Of a stretch of 6,027 nt of DNA, positions 1-5,984 are shown one piece after another (within the stretch, counting starts at the first letter, position 1; the number at the start of each line of letters is the position of its first letter). The translations under genes were made by a program, and so were the position numbers. The stretch covers positions 1-6,027 of the forward strand of contig CAAEUM010000263.1 of assembly GCA_900759225.1 (NCBI GenBank). The letters are read 5' to 3'. The stretch is from Lachnospiraceae bacterium. Its GTDB lineage: Bacteria > Bacillota > Clostridia > Lachnospirales > Lachnospiraceae. A model generated the notes under the pieces. It did not search any database. It was not told where the DNA came from and worked only from the letters and a program-made list of their open reading frames with translations.

Positions 1-1
1 C

Positions 2-325
2 GAATGCTTCCAGAACAATAACTACTTTTATGAGTTGGATACCGCCTTCCACCAACTGATTGTGGACGCTTGCCCCAACACCTATATCCGGCAGAATTAT
101 GCCCTGATTCAAACCCAAAGTGAGCGCTTCCGTTTTATGACCGGCAATGTTTCCAATAACCGACTAGAGGATACCTTTAAGGAACATCTGGAGATCATCA
201 CCTTCTGCCTGCAAAAGGACTGGGAGCAGGCGGCCAGACAACTTTTATATCATCTTGAACAGTCAAAAAAAGCGGCCTTCCAACTGGTATTTGACAGTGC
301 CGGCAGCCATGACATCAGTATCTGA
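2..325 (+). CDS. GntR-family (FadR-type) transcriptional regulator, C-terminal FCD domain, 5' truncated
   Basis: The reading frame is open from base 2 to a TGA at 323-325 and gives 107 residues with no start, so this is the 3' part of a gene entering from the left. Family members are usually 210-250 residues, so about half, including the N-terminal winged helix that binds DNA, is missing. The visible part is the all-helical FCD effector domain. Its signature is a Glu-Leu-Asp-x-x-Phe-His motif (Asp13 and His17 of the visible peptide), followed by a His in EHLEI (His62) and another in YHLEQ (His84). These match the Asp plus three His that hold a metal ion in many FCD proteins, where the metal helps bind a carboxylate effector. 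Such regulators often control hexuronate or sugar-acid genes (UxuR/ExuR type), which suits the neighbours, but the target and effector are inference. A two-way terminator follows. Confidence 0.86.
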   Translation, partial: ECFQNNNYFYELDTAFHQLIVDACPNTYIRQNYALIQTQSERFRFMTGNVSNNRLEDTFKEHLEIITFCLQKDWEQAARQLLYHLEQSKKAAFQLVFDSAGSHDISI

Positions 326-350
326 CCTATAATAAAGTATGAGATTCATT

Positions 351-394
351 AAAAACCGGCTGCCAGGGCTTTAAAATCCCGACAGCCGGTTTTT
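351..394. terminator. Bidirectional intrinsic terminator between the GntR gene and gudD
   Basis: A 12-bp perfect inverted repeat pairs bases 351-362 (A5 then CCGGCTG) with 383-394 (CAGCCGG then T5). An inner GGG/CCC pairing (366-368 with 378-380) lies around a 9-base loop. The A-run on one side and T-run on the other give a U-tract in both directions, so it can end the rightward GntR transcript (stop at 325) and the leftward gudD transcript (stop at 435). The two genes converge here. Confidence 0.88.
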
Positions 395-434
395 CTCGTT
401 TCATCACGATTCCCGCTTCATATTTCTTCTGCTC

Positions 435-1778
435 CTATCTTACCAAACAAGGCTTCTTAGAATCAAATTTCCAGTTTGGAATCAGGTACTGCATAGCCTG
501 TGCATCATCCCTGTCATGGGTTGGAAGCTGATTATAAAGCTTATTTGCCTCCATAACCCGCTCCATATTAATGGTAACGCCCATACCAGGACGGTCCGGT
601 ACCTCCAGATAACCGTCTTTGATCTGAGGCGTATCATTTAACAGGTTCTGGCCATCCTGCCAGATCCAGTGGGTATCCAGTGCCGTTGGCTTCCCTGGTG
701 CAGCTGCTGCCACATGTGCAAAGGCAGTCAGAGTAATATCAAAGTGGTTATTGGAATGGCTTCCCCAGGTAAGGCCCCAGTCATTTAATATCTGAGCCAT
801 GCGGACGCTGCCTCCAAAGCCCCAGAAATGAGGGTCTGCCAGCACAATATCCACAGATTTAAGGGCAGCCGCATGATAAAACTGACGCCAGTCAGTTGCA
901 ATCATATTGGTGGCAACCGGAAGGTTCACTGCATTTTTAAACTCTGCCATGATCTCACGGCTGCTGAAGCCTGCCTCAGGGCCGCATGGATCCTCAACAT
1001 ATGTAAGGATTCCTTCCATTGGCTTGCATATACGGATCGCCTCCTCCAGGCTCCACGCACCATTCGGGTCAATGTTAATACGTCCCTTAGGGAACTGCTT
1101 CTTTAAAGCCTTCACTGCCTCCAGCTCTGTTGCCCCCTCTAAAACACCGCCCTTTAATTTAAAATTGCGGAATCCGTACTTTTCATTGAGGACACAGGCC
1201 TGCTCCACAATCTGCTCCGGTGTCAGCATTTCCTGACGGCGCAGCCTGAACCACGGGTCACTGCTTCCGCTTTCATCTAAATAAGGCAGATCCGCCTTTT
1301 TCTTGTCGCTGACATAGAACAGATATCCCAGGGTTTCCACCTTGTCGCGCTGTTTTCCGTCACCCAAAAGCTCACACATTGGAAGGCCAAGATACTGTCC
1401 CAGCAGGTCAAGAAGGGCACACTCAATCGCCCATTCTGCCTTTACCACAAATTTCAGCTTGCTGATGTCAAGGCTCTGGATCCCCTCCCCGTCATCCTCT
1501 GCCGCTTTGTGGGCTGATTTATGAATGGTGTCCAGAATCTTCCTGTAAGCGCCAATCTGTTTTCCCTCTACCAGAGGAATGCAGCTTTTCAATGCCTCAC
1601 AGGTATAATCCCCCCCATGGATTTCGCCAATTCCCGTATGGCCTGCATTGTCCTTTAAAATAACCAGGTTTCTTGTAAAAAACGGGGCGTGGGCGCCGCT
1701 TAAAGTCATCAGCATACTGTCATATCCTGCTACGGGAATGACCTGCATTTCTACTACAACCGGTGTTGTACCTTCCAT
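435..1778 (-). CDS. gudD: D-glucarate dehydratase (enolase superfamily)
   Basis: The product removes water from D-glucarate (and, in the family, L-idarate) to give 5-keto-4-deoxy-D-glucarate in the cytoplasm, the first step of aldarate breakdown. The 447-residue product aligns along its whole length with my recollection of E. coli GudD (446 aa), from the TPVV-EMQVIPVAG N-terminus to the PCLVR C-terminus. Counting from the start chosen here, the KLK motif places the base Lys at 209. The metal ligands are Asp237 (DPNGAW), Glu268 and Asn291 (ATNMIATDWRQ), and the His-Asp dyad is His341 (SHSNNHFDI) with Asp315 (ADPHFW). These correspond to E. coli Lys207, Asp235, Glu266, Asn289, His339 and Asp313. 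Two ATGs stand in tandem (1781 and 1778). AAGGAGG at 1790-1784 leaves only 2 bases to the first but 5 to the second, so the second is preferred. It appears monocistronic, divergent from a LysR regulator, and ends at a terminator. The less active paralogue GudX is a less likely alternative. Confidence 0.93.
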   Translation of the reverse strand: MEGTTPVVVEMQVIPVAGYDSMLMTLSGAHAPFFTRNLVILKDNAGHTGIGEIHGGDYTCEALKSCIPLVEGKQIGAYRKILDTIHKSAHKAAEDDGEGIQSLDISKLKFVVKAEWAIECALLDLLGQYLGLPMCELLGDGKQRDKVETLGYLFYVSDKKKADLPYLDESGSSDPWFRLRRQEMLTPEQIVEQACVLNEKYGFRNFKLKGGVLEGATELEAVKALKKQFPKGRINIDPNGAWSLEEAIRICKPMEGILTYVEDPCGPEAGFSSREIMAEFKNAVNLPVATNMIATDWRQFYHAAALKSVDIVLADPHFWGFGGSVRMAQILNDWGLTWGSHSNNHFDITLTAFAHVAAAAPGKPTALDTHWIWQDGQNLLNDTPQIKDGYLEVPDRPGMGVTINMERVMEANKLYNQLPTHDRDDAQAMQYLIPNWKFDSKKPCLVR

Positions 1779-1783
1779 CATAT

Positions 1784-1790
1784 CCTCCTT
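1784..1790 (-). promoter_or_regulatory. gudD ribosome binding site (decides between two start codons)
   Basis: On the minus strand the sequence is AAGGAGG, a near-perfect Shine-Dalgarno. It lies 2 bases before the ATG at 1781 and 5 bases before the in-frame ATG at 1778. Normal spacing favours 1778, removing one Met from the longest open frame. Confidence 0.7.
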
Positions 1791-1806
1791 TTGCCCATAG
1801 GGCGGC

Positions 1807-1835
1807 TTGTATTTCCTTTTTAAAATTAGTATACT
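1807..1835 (+). promoter_or_regulatory. Candidate lysR promoter, rightward, sharing the same -10 palindrome
   Basis: TTGTAT (1807-1812) and TATACT (1830-1835) are separated by 17 bases on the plus strand. The -10 overlaps the leftward gudD -10 because TAGTATACTA (1827-1836) is a perfect palindrome. The leader to the TTG start would be about 110 bases and would run through the operator-like repeats. The -35 matches only at TTG, so confidence is low. Confidence 0.35.
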
Positions 1836-1857
1836 ACCTTTAAATGAATTTTGCTAA
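1827..1857 (-). promoter_or_regulatory. Candidate gudD promoter, leftward
   Basis: Read on the minus strand, TATACT (plus 1833-1828) is a good -10. A weak -35-like TTAGCA (plus 1857-1852) lies 18 bases upstream. The poor -35 sits inside a TTGC-N6-GCAA repeat, as expected of a promoter that needs its LysR activator. The leader to the gudD start would be about 45 bases. Assignment is by eye only. Confidence 0.45.
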
Positions 1858-1887
1858 TTGGCAATTCCGATTGTTTCTATCGCAATT
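1851..1887. promoter_or_regulatory. Candidate LysR-type operator cluster between gudD and its regulator
   Basis: The first element is TTGC-N6-GCAA at 1851-1864, which contains the T-N11-A pattern typical of LysR recognition boxes. A second imperfect element, CGAT-N7-ATCG, lies at 1868-1882. GCAATT occurs at 1861 and again at 1882, exactly 21 bases apart, about two helical turns on one DNA face. The cluster lies immediately upstream of the gudD -10 and overlaps its -35, where LysR activators usually bind. Confidence 0.5.
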
Positions 1888-1939
1888 ACTAATACAGCGC
1901 ACCATGAAAATGCATGGCTGCCTATACCACGAAAGCTTC

Positions 1940-1945
1940 AGGAGG
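1940..1945 (+). promoter_or_regulatory. LysR gene ribosome binding site (decides a TTG start)
   Basis: AGGAGG at 1940-1945 is followed by 7 bases and then the in-frame TTG at 1953. The upstream in-frame ATG at 1914 has no comparable site at proper spacing, and it would place the Shine-Dalgarno inside the coding sequence. Confidence 0.75.
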
Positions 1946-1952
1946 TTTTTCA

Positions 1953-2849
1953 TTGGATGTAAGATATCTGAACTATTTTTTAGCCCTGGCAAAAGAAAAA
2001 AATATGACCCGGGCTGCCAAAAAACTTTATGTGTCCCAGTCTTCCTTGAGCCAGTATCTTTCCAAGCTGGAACAGGAAGTTGGTACTGCCCTTTTTTACC
2101 GCAGCAAAGGGGAGCTTAACCTGACTCCTGCCGGAAAGCTTTACGAATCTGCTGCCTCCCAGGTTATTGACATACAGAAAAATTTATATCATGAAATTTC
2201 AGGCCTGAGCAAAAAAGGCCATATTACAGTAGGAGCTACCTCCCTCTTTGCCCTGAAAATGCTGTCGGAGATCATTCCCGAATTTAAGAGCCTGTATCCT
2301 CAAGTTACCATTGAAATTTCAGAAAGCAGTGCCCCGGAGCTGATGCATCTGCTTTCTGAGGAGCAGATCGACTTCGGGATCATGGCCCTGGCAGACCAGT
2401 CCCTTTTTACGGAAAATACGGAAATCCTTCGCACTGAGGAGATGCTGTTTGCAGTTCCCAAAAGTCATCCCTTCTGCCAGATCCATGCATTAGGCCCCAT
2501 CACCTATCCGGAGCTGGAAGAATATTTTAAGGACAGCCAGTTCCTTCTCTCAAAAAAGGAATCCAGCCTGCGGATCCTGGCGGAGCAGGTATTTTCATCC
2601 TGCGGCTTTTCCCCCAGCAGCATGTGCGAGACAAACAGCGTCCTGACCCTGCGGGATATGGTTGCTGACAGCGCAGGAGTCACCTTCCTTGCCGCCTCCT
2701 GCTGCGAATACCCGGAACGGATTTCTTACTACTCCCTCTCCCCCAGGCTGACACGGTTCAACACCGTCTCCCTGCGCAAAAACCTGATTATGAATGAGGC
2801 AGAACAATGCTTTTATGGTCTGATAAAAGATTACTTTAGAGAAGGCTAA
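1953..2849 (+). CDS. LysR-family transcriptional regulator, probable activator of gudD
   Basis: The product is a 298-residue DNA-binding regulator of normal LysR length. From the TTG start it begins MDVRYLNYFLALAKEKN, the usual LysR opening. The helix-turn-helix spans about residues 17-46, with AAKKLYVSQSSLSQYLSKLE as its core, followed by the LTPAG segment (57-61) and a linker helix. From about residue 88 (GHITVGATS) to the end lies the periplasmic-binding-protein-like effector domain. The longest open frame begins at ATG 1914 and adds 13 residues unlike the family, so TTG 1953 with its well-spaced AGGAGG is the better start. It is divergent from gudD with operator-like repeats between them, the classic LysR arrangement, so D-glucarate or a derivative is the likely inducer (inference). 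Autoregulation is likely given the shared control region. The subfamily is not recognisable by eye. A terminator follows at 2926-2975. Confidence 0.92.
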   Translation: MDVRYLNYFLALAKEKNMTRAAKKLYVSQSSLSQYLSKLEQEVGTALFYRSKGELNLTPAGKLYESAASQVIDIQKNLYHEISGLSKKGHITVGATSLFALKMLSEIIPEFKSLYPQVTIEISESSAPELMHLLSEEQIDFGIMALADQSLFTENTEILRTEEMLFAVPKSHPFCQIHALGPITYPELEEYFKDSQFLLSKKESSLRILAEQVFSSCGFSPSSMCETNSVLTLRDMVADSAGVTFLAASCCEYPERISYYSLSPRLTRFNTVSLRKNLIMNEAEQCFYGLIKDYFREG

Positions 2850-2857
2850 GCTGTATC

Positions 2858-2921
2858 CGCTTCACCCCCCCCACAGCTAGGACGGGGTAAAGTGCGCATA
2901 CTGTCGAAAAGCTTTCGTATG
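2858..2921. other. Two imperfect stem-loops in the lysR 3' region
   Basis: Bases 2858-2868 (ending in ACCCC) can pair with 2884-2894 (beginning GGGGT) with one mismatch and a wobble. The loop side contains a C8 run at 2865-2872. Next, CATA (2897-2900) and CGAAA (2905-2909) pair with TTTCG and TATG (2913-2921), with a 4-base bulge. Neither has a U-tract. They may be transcript-end structure or chance. Confidence 0.3.
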
Positions 2922-2925
2922 ATAC

Positions 2926-2975
2926 AAAAAGTGTGGATTTATACCAGAACCCCCGGTATAAACCCACATTTTTTA
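2926..2975. terminator. Bidirectional intrinsic terminator between lysR and uxuB
   Basis: Bases 2931-2945 and 2955-2969 form a 15-position stem (GTGTGGATTTATACC against GGTATAAACCCACAT) with one internal mismatch and one G-U pair, around a 9-base loop rich in C. A5 precedes it (2926-2930) and a T-run follows, so it can end transcripts arriving from either side. The flanking genes converge, with stops at 2849 and 3040. Confidence 0.9.
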
Positions 2976-3039
2976 TTTTCCGTCAGGCGAACCTGCCTGC
3001 ATTTTAAATATCGGCTGTTTGTCCATGTATCTCAAACAC

Positions 3040-4650
3040 TTATCCAATATACTTCTTAAGTGCTGCTCTCACAGCGCCTGGGCCTGCAATTTCTTCTAAG
3101 AACATTCCCTCGATCATCTCACCGATTCCGGCTTCGTAAAGGTCAATTCCAAAGATATTTGCATTGGACAGGATCGGCTTTAACTGTCCCTTGTAGGTCT
3201 CAGGCTTTCCAACCTCGATGCCCTCAAGCTGCTTTGTAAGCTCTGGAACCATTGGGTCTGCAGACAGCTCAAATGCCTTGCCCTCATCATCTACAGCAAG
3301 CAGATAGCGGCACCAGCCTGCGATCGCCATTGGGATCGCAGTCAGCTTCTTTGCGTCACCGTACTTTGCAACATAGGACTTAATGGTCTCACCATAGCGG
3401 ATTCCTACCTTCTGGGATGTATCGGTAGCAATACGCTGTGGGGTATCCGGCATAAATGGATTTGGGATCCTCACATTGATCACTTCGTTTACGAAATCAA
3501 CTGGAGAAAGGATACCCGGGTCAGTTACAACCGGCATACCCTCAACCGGGCCGATCTGATGAACCAGCTTGTTTAACTGCTCGTCCTTCATCTCGTCTGC
3601 GATCAGGTCATAACCCAGTACACAGCCGTAAACAGCCAGTGCCGTATGCAGCGGATTCAGACAGGTCGTTACCTTCATGCGCTCTACCTTATTTACAGTA
3701 TCGCGGTCTGTCATATAAACGCCGGCCTTCTCAAGTGCAGGTCTTCCGTTAGGGAACTTATCCTCAATTACAAGATACTGCGGGCCCTCTGCGTTAACAA
3801 ATGGTGCAATGTAGGTTCTCTTGGAGGTGATAACAGGCTCCATTGCCTCAACTCCGGCCTTCTCTAATTCCTGGCATACAGAATCAGCCGGTCTTGGAGT
3901 GATCTTATCGATCATGGACCATGGGAAGGAAACCTGGTTCTCATCTGTGATGTAAGCTACAAAGCCATCCTCTACAAAGCCCTTCTTGTTCCACTCCTTT
4001 GCCATTGTCACAATGGAGCTCTGAAGCTTCTCGCCATTGTGGGAGCAGTTATCCATAGAAACAACTGCTAAAGGAGCCTTGCCTGCCTTATATCTCTCAT
4101 TTAACAGGGCACATACAACTGCCATGGCAGAGACTGCCTTTTCTGGGCCATTGTCAATGTCAGCCTGGATAAATGGGAAGTAGTTTCCGTCTGCCCCCTT
4201 TAATGCATAGCCCTTCTCTGTGATCGTGAAGGAGATCATCTGAAGGCCTGGATTTACAAAAATCTCCTTCAGTCGGTTCCACTGCTCTGCCACATTGGAC
4301 TGTGCCTTGATCGCCTCTGTGAGGGAACCCAGGACACGCTTATCTGTAGAGCCGTCTGCCTTTAAGGTAACAGCCAGTACCAGGTTGTCATAGGGTGCAT
4401 AAATCTTATCAACTACATCAAAGTCAAAGGTTTCCACACAGGTGATGCCCTTGTCTGCCTCGCCCTTCTCGATCAGGGTGTCAGCCAGTCCGCCGATAAA
4501 AATGCGGAAAATGTTTCCAGCTCCAAAGTGTACCCATACAGGAGCTTTTCTGGTTTCTTCTGCTACCTTTTCGATATCATAGGAAGGAAGGCCGATACCG
4601 GCTGCTTCCCAATCCTGCTTATTCTTTAAGCCTTCTAACGTTAATTTCAT
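3040..4650 (-). CDS. uxuB: D-mannonate oxidoreductase / fructuronate reductase (mannitol dehydrogenase family)
   Basis: The product interconverts D-fructuronate and D-mannonate with NAD(H), the step before mannonate dehydratase in glucuronate catabolism, in the cytoplasm. The 536-residue protein has the two-domain plan of polyol-type long-chain dehydrogenases. An N-terminal nucleotide-binding region starts at HFGAGNIFR (41-49), continues through FTITEKGYAL (141-150), and has VSMDNCSHNG at 197-206. The C-terminal catalytic domain runs from about 290, with VIEDKFPNGRP (294-304) and the active-site block KVTTCLNPLH (326-335: Lys326, Asn332, His335). It is longer than E. coli UxuB (486 aa), and the Lys-to-Asn spacing is one residue longer than the usual K-x4-N-x2-H. 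It starts 6 bases after the uxuA stop, and its AGAGGG site lies inside the last uxuA codons, so the two are probably co-transcribed. Linkage to uxuA supports fructuronate reductase over mannitol or tagaturonate dehydrogenase; specificity remains inference. Confidence 0.87.
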   Translation of the reverse strand: MKLTLEGLKNKQDWEAAGIGLPSYDIEKVAEETRKAPVWVHFGAGNIFRIFIGGLADTLIEKGEADKGITCVETFDFDVVDKIYAPYDNLVLAVTLKADGSTDKRVLGSLTEAIKAQSNVAEQWNRLKEIFVNPGLQMISFTITEKGYALKGADGNYFPFIQADIDNGPEKAVSAMAVVCALLNERYKAGKAPLAVVSMDNCSHNGEKLQSSIVTMAKEWNKKGFVEDGFVAYITDENQVSFPWSMIDKITPRPADSVCQELEKAGVEAMEPVITSKRTYIAPFVNAEGPQYLVIEDKFPNGRPALEKAGVYMTDRDTVNKVERMKVTTCLNPLHTALAVYGCVLGYDLIADEMKDEQLNKLVHQIGPVEGMPVVTDPGILSPVDFVNEVINVRIPNPFMPDTPQRIATDTSQKVGIRYGETIKSYVAKYGDAKKLTAIPMAIAGWCRYLLAVDDEGKAFELSADPMVPELTKQLEGIEVGKPETYKGQLKPILSNANIFGIDLYEAGIGEMIEGMFLEEIAGPGAVRAALKKYIG

Positions 4651-4656
4651 AATTAT

Positions 4657-5730
4657 TTACGCCCTCTTTGCATTTTTGTCAATCGCTTCCCAAAGTCCCT
4701 GGAGATAGCATGCACCCAGAGCCCTGTCGTACAGTCCGTAGCCTGGCATTGCAACCTCGCCCCAGATCATTCTTCCATGGTCCGGACGGATGCAGCCGTC
4801 AAAGCCTGTATCATACAGCGCCTTCATGATCTCATACATATCCTTGGAGCCGTCAGAAGACAAGTGAGCAGCCTCCTCGAAATCGCGGTCGCTGTTGTAT
4901 TTTACGTTTCTTACATGTGCAAATGGAATTCTGCCCTTTGCCATGCGGATGATCTCAGGAATATCATTGTTTGGATTAGAGCCCAGAGAACCAGTGCACA
5001 GTGTCAGGCCGTTGTATGGCTTGTCAACTGCCTTTAACAGACGCTCAATGGTTTCCTTATCTCTCACGATTCTTGGAAGACCGAAGATTGGCCAAGCCGG
5101 ATCATCCTGATGGATACCCATACGGATATCATACTTCTCACATACAGGCCCGATCGCTTCCAGGAAGTATACCAGGTTATTAAACAGCTTCTCCGCATCT
5201 ACATCTTTATATGCATCAAACAGTGCTTTCAGCTTCTCAAGGCGCTCCGGCTCCCAGCCTGGCATTACAAATCCATTGGACATCTTCTCAATGGACTCTC
5301 TCATATGCTCAGGGTCAATCTGATCGATCACATCCTGGTTGTATGCAAGTACAGTAGAGCCGTCTGGTCTCTTTCTTGCCAGGTCAGAACGGGTCCAGTC
5401 AAATACAGGCATGAAGTTGTAGCATACCATGTGGATCCCGGCCTTGCCCAGGTTCTCTAAGGTTGTAATATAGTTGGCAATATGCTCGTCTCTCTTCTCA
5501 GTTCCAATCTTAATATCATCAGAAACATTGACAGACTCAATACCCATGATGGAAAGGCCGGCATCCTCTACCGTCTTCTTGAGCTCTGCGATTTCGTCTT
5601 CAGTCCATACCTCTCCCGGCATCTTTCCCATAAGAGTTGTAATAACTCCCTTTACACCTGGGATCTGGCGAATCTGCTCCAAAGTTACACTGTCGTACCC
5701 TGGTCCATACCAGCGCAATGTCATGTTCAT
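4657..5730 (-). CDS. uxuA: Mannonate dehydratase
   Basis: The product dehydrates D-mannonate to 2-keto-3-deoxy-D-gluconate (EC 4.2.1.8), in the cytoplasm, feeding the KDG kinase/aldolase route. The 357-residue protein opens with MNMTLRWYGPGYDSVTLEQI, characteristic of UxuA, and has the xylose-isomerase-like TIM-barrel layout. The metal-binding set is visible: His207 in HQDDP, Cys245 in LCTGSLGSN, His272 in AHVRNVKY and Asp317 in RPDHGR. These match the His, Cys, His, Asp ligands known in the Streptococcus suis enzyme (about 198, 237, 264, 310). The length fits the shorter Gram-positive form rather than the roughly 394-residue E. coli protein. The ATG at 5730 is preferred because GGAGG (5745-5741, minus strand) lies 10 bases upstream; a second in-frame ATG at 5724 would be 16 away. 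It is the first gene of the uxuA-uxuB pair. No frameshift or missing catalytic residue is seen. Confidence 0.96.
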   Translation of the reverse strand: MNMTLRWYGPGYDSVTLEQIRQIPGVKGVITTLMGKMPGEVWTEDEIAELKKTVEDAGLSIMGIESVNVSDDIKIGTEKRDEHIANYITTLENLGKAGIHMVCYNFMPVFDWTRSDLARKRPDGSTVLAYNQDVIDQIDPEHMRESIEKMSNGFVMPGWEPERLEKLKALFDAYKDVDAEKLFNNLVYFLEAIGPVCEKYDIRMGIHQDDPAWPIFGLPRIVRDKETIERLLKAVDKPYNGLTLCTGSLGSNPNNDIPEIIRMAKGRIPFAHVRNVKYNSDRDFEEAAHLSSDGSKDMYEIMKALYDTGFDGCIRPDHGRMIWGEVAMPGYGLYDRALGACYLQGLWEAIDKNAKRA

Positions 5731-5740
5731 AACGTTTTAA
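5727..5740 (-). promoter_or_regulatory. Possible catabolite response element (cre) over the uxuA start
   Basis: On the minus strand TTAAAACGTTATGA matches 12 of 14 positions of the CcpA consensus TGWAAACGKTWNCA, with misses at positions 2 and 13. It overlaps the uxuA start codon, where bound CcpA could block transcription. Glucose repression of uronate genes is common in Firmicutes. AT-rich sequence makes chance matches likely, so this is tentative. Confidence 0.3.
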
Positions 5741-5857
5741 CCTCCATCGTTGTATTTTTTACTGTTGCTGTTGGGCTCATTTCCGGCATTTTCCTCATAA
5801 CCGTCCTCACCCGCTTACTTGTATGGTAGTATAAAATCAACGTTTATTCAATATGTA

Positions 5858-5898
5858 ATTATAGATAAAATTCACATGTATTTTTTGTACATTTTATC
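5858..5898 (-). promoter_or_regulatory. Candidate uxuAB promoter with an interrupted palindrome upstream of the -10
   Basis: The minus strand carries a perfect TATAAT (plus 5863-5858), about 130 bases before the uxuA start. No good -35 lies at 16-18 bases. Directly upstream, GATAAAAT (5864-5871) and ATTTTATC (5891-5898) are perfect inverted copies, with an inner ATGTA-N7-TACAT (5876-5892). The combined arms look like an operator for a dimeric regulator. A second -10-like TATACT lies at plus 5833-5828, also without a clear -35. Which one is used cannot be decided by eye. Confidence 0.45.
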
Positions 5899-5925
5899 CA
5901 TTTTTATTTTTAGGTTTCCCGGATA

Positions 5926-5954
5926 TTGACTTTTATCCTAAAAAGTCCTAGTAT
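5926..5954 (+). promoter_or_regulatory. Rightward sigma-A-like promoter leading out of the window
   Basis: TTGACT (5926-5931) and TAGTAT (5949-5954) are separated by exactly 17 bases, the best -35/-10 pair in the window. Transcription would start near 5961 and run right, away from uxuA, toward a gene not included here. GACTTTT (5928-5934) and AAAAGTC (5941-5947) form a 7-bp perfect inverted repeat within the promoter, overlapping the -35, which suggests a repressor operator. Confidence 0.6.
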
Positions 5955-5984
5955 ACTTGTATGTAAGTTAAAAGAGCTTTACCA

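Noticed and set aside
828..1236. Plus-strand open frames of 92 and 109 codons inside gudD
   Set aside because: They lie antisense to a gene with full-length family similarity, have no ribosome site or recognisable domain, and overlap each other.
1844..2119. Plus-strand open frame of 91 codons overlapping the start of the LysR gene
   Set aside because: It is out of frame with the LysR gene and covers its conserved helix-turn-helix, with no ribosome site of its own.
2595..2807. Minus-strand open frame of 70 codons inside the LysR gene
   Set aside because: It is antisense to a conserved regulator and has no supporting signals.
2984..2999. CAGGC-N6-GCCTG hairpin considered as the uxuB terminator
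   Set aside because: In the direction of uxuB transcription it is followed by an A-rich, not T-rich, stretch; the hairpin at 2931-2969 with T-runs on both sides is a far better terminator.
4777..5460. Several plus-strand open frames of 60-116 codons inside uxuA
   Set aside because: They are shadows opposite a highly conserved enzyme gene; their translations resemble no family and no start signals are seen.
5474..5829. Plus-strand open frames crossing the uxuA start, one ending in a hydrophobic stretch
   Set aside because: They are mostly antisense to uxuA. The hydrophobic tail comes from T-rich promoter DNA, and no Shine-Dalgarno precedes the starts.
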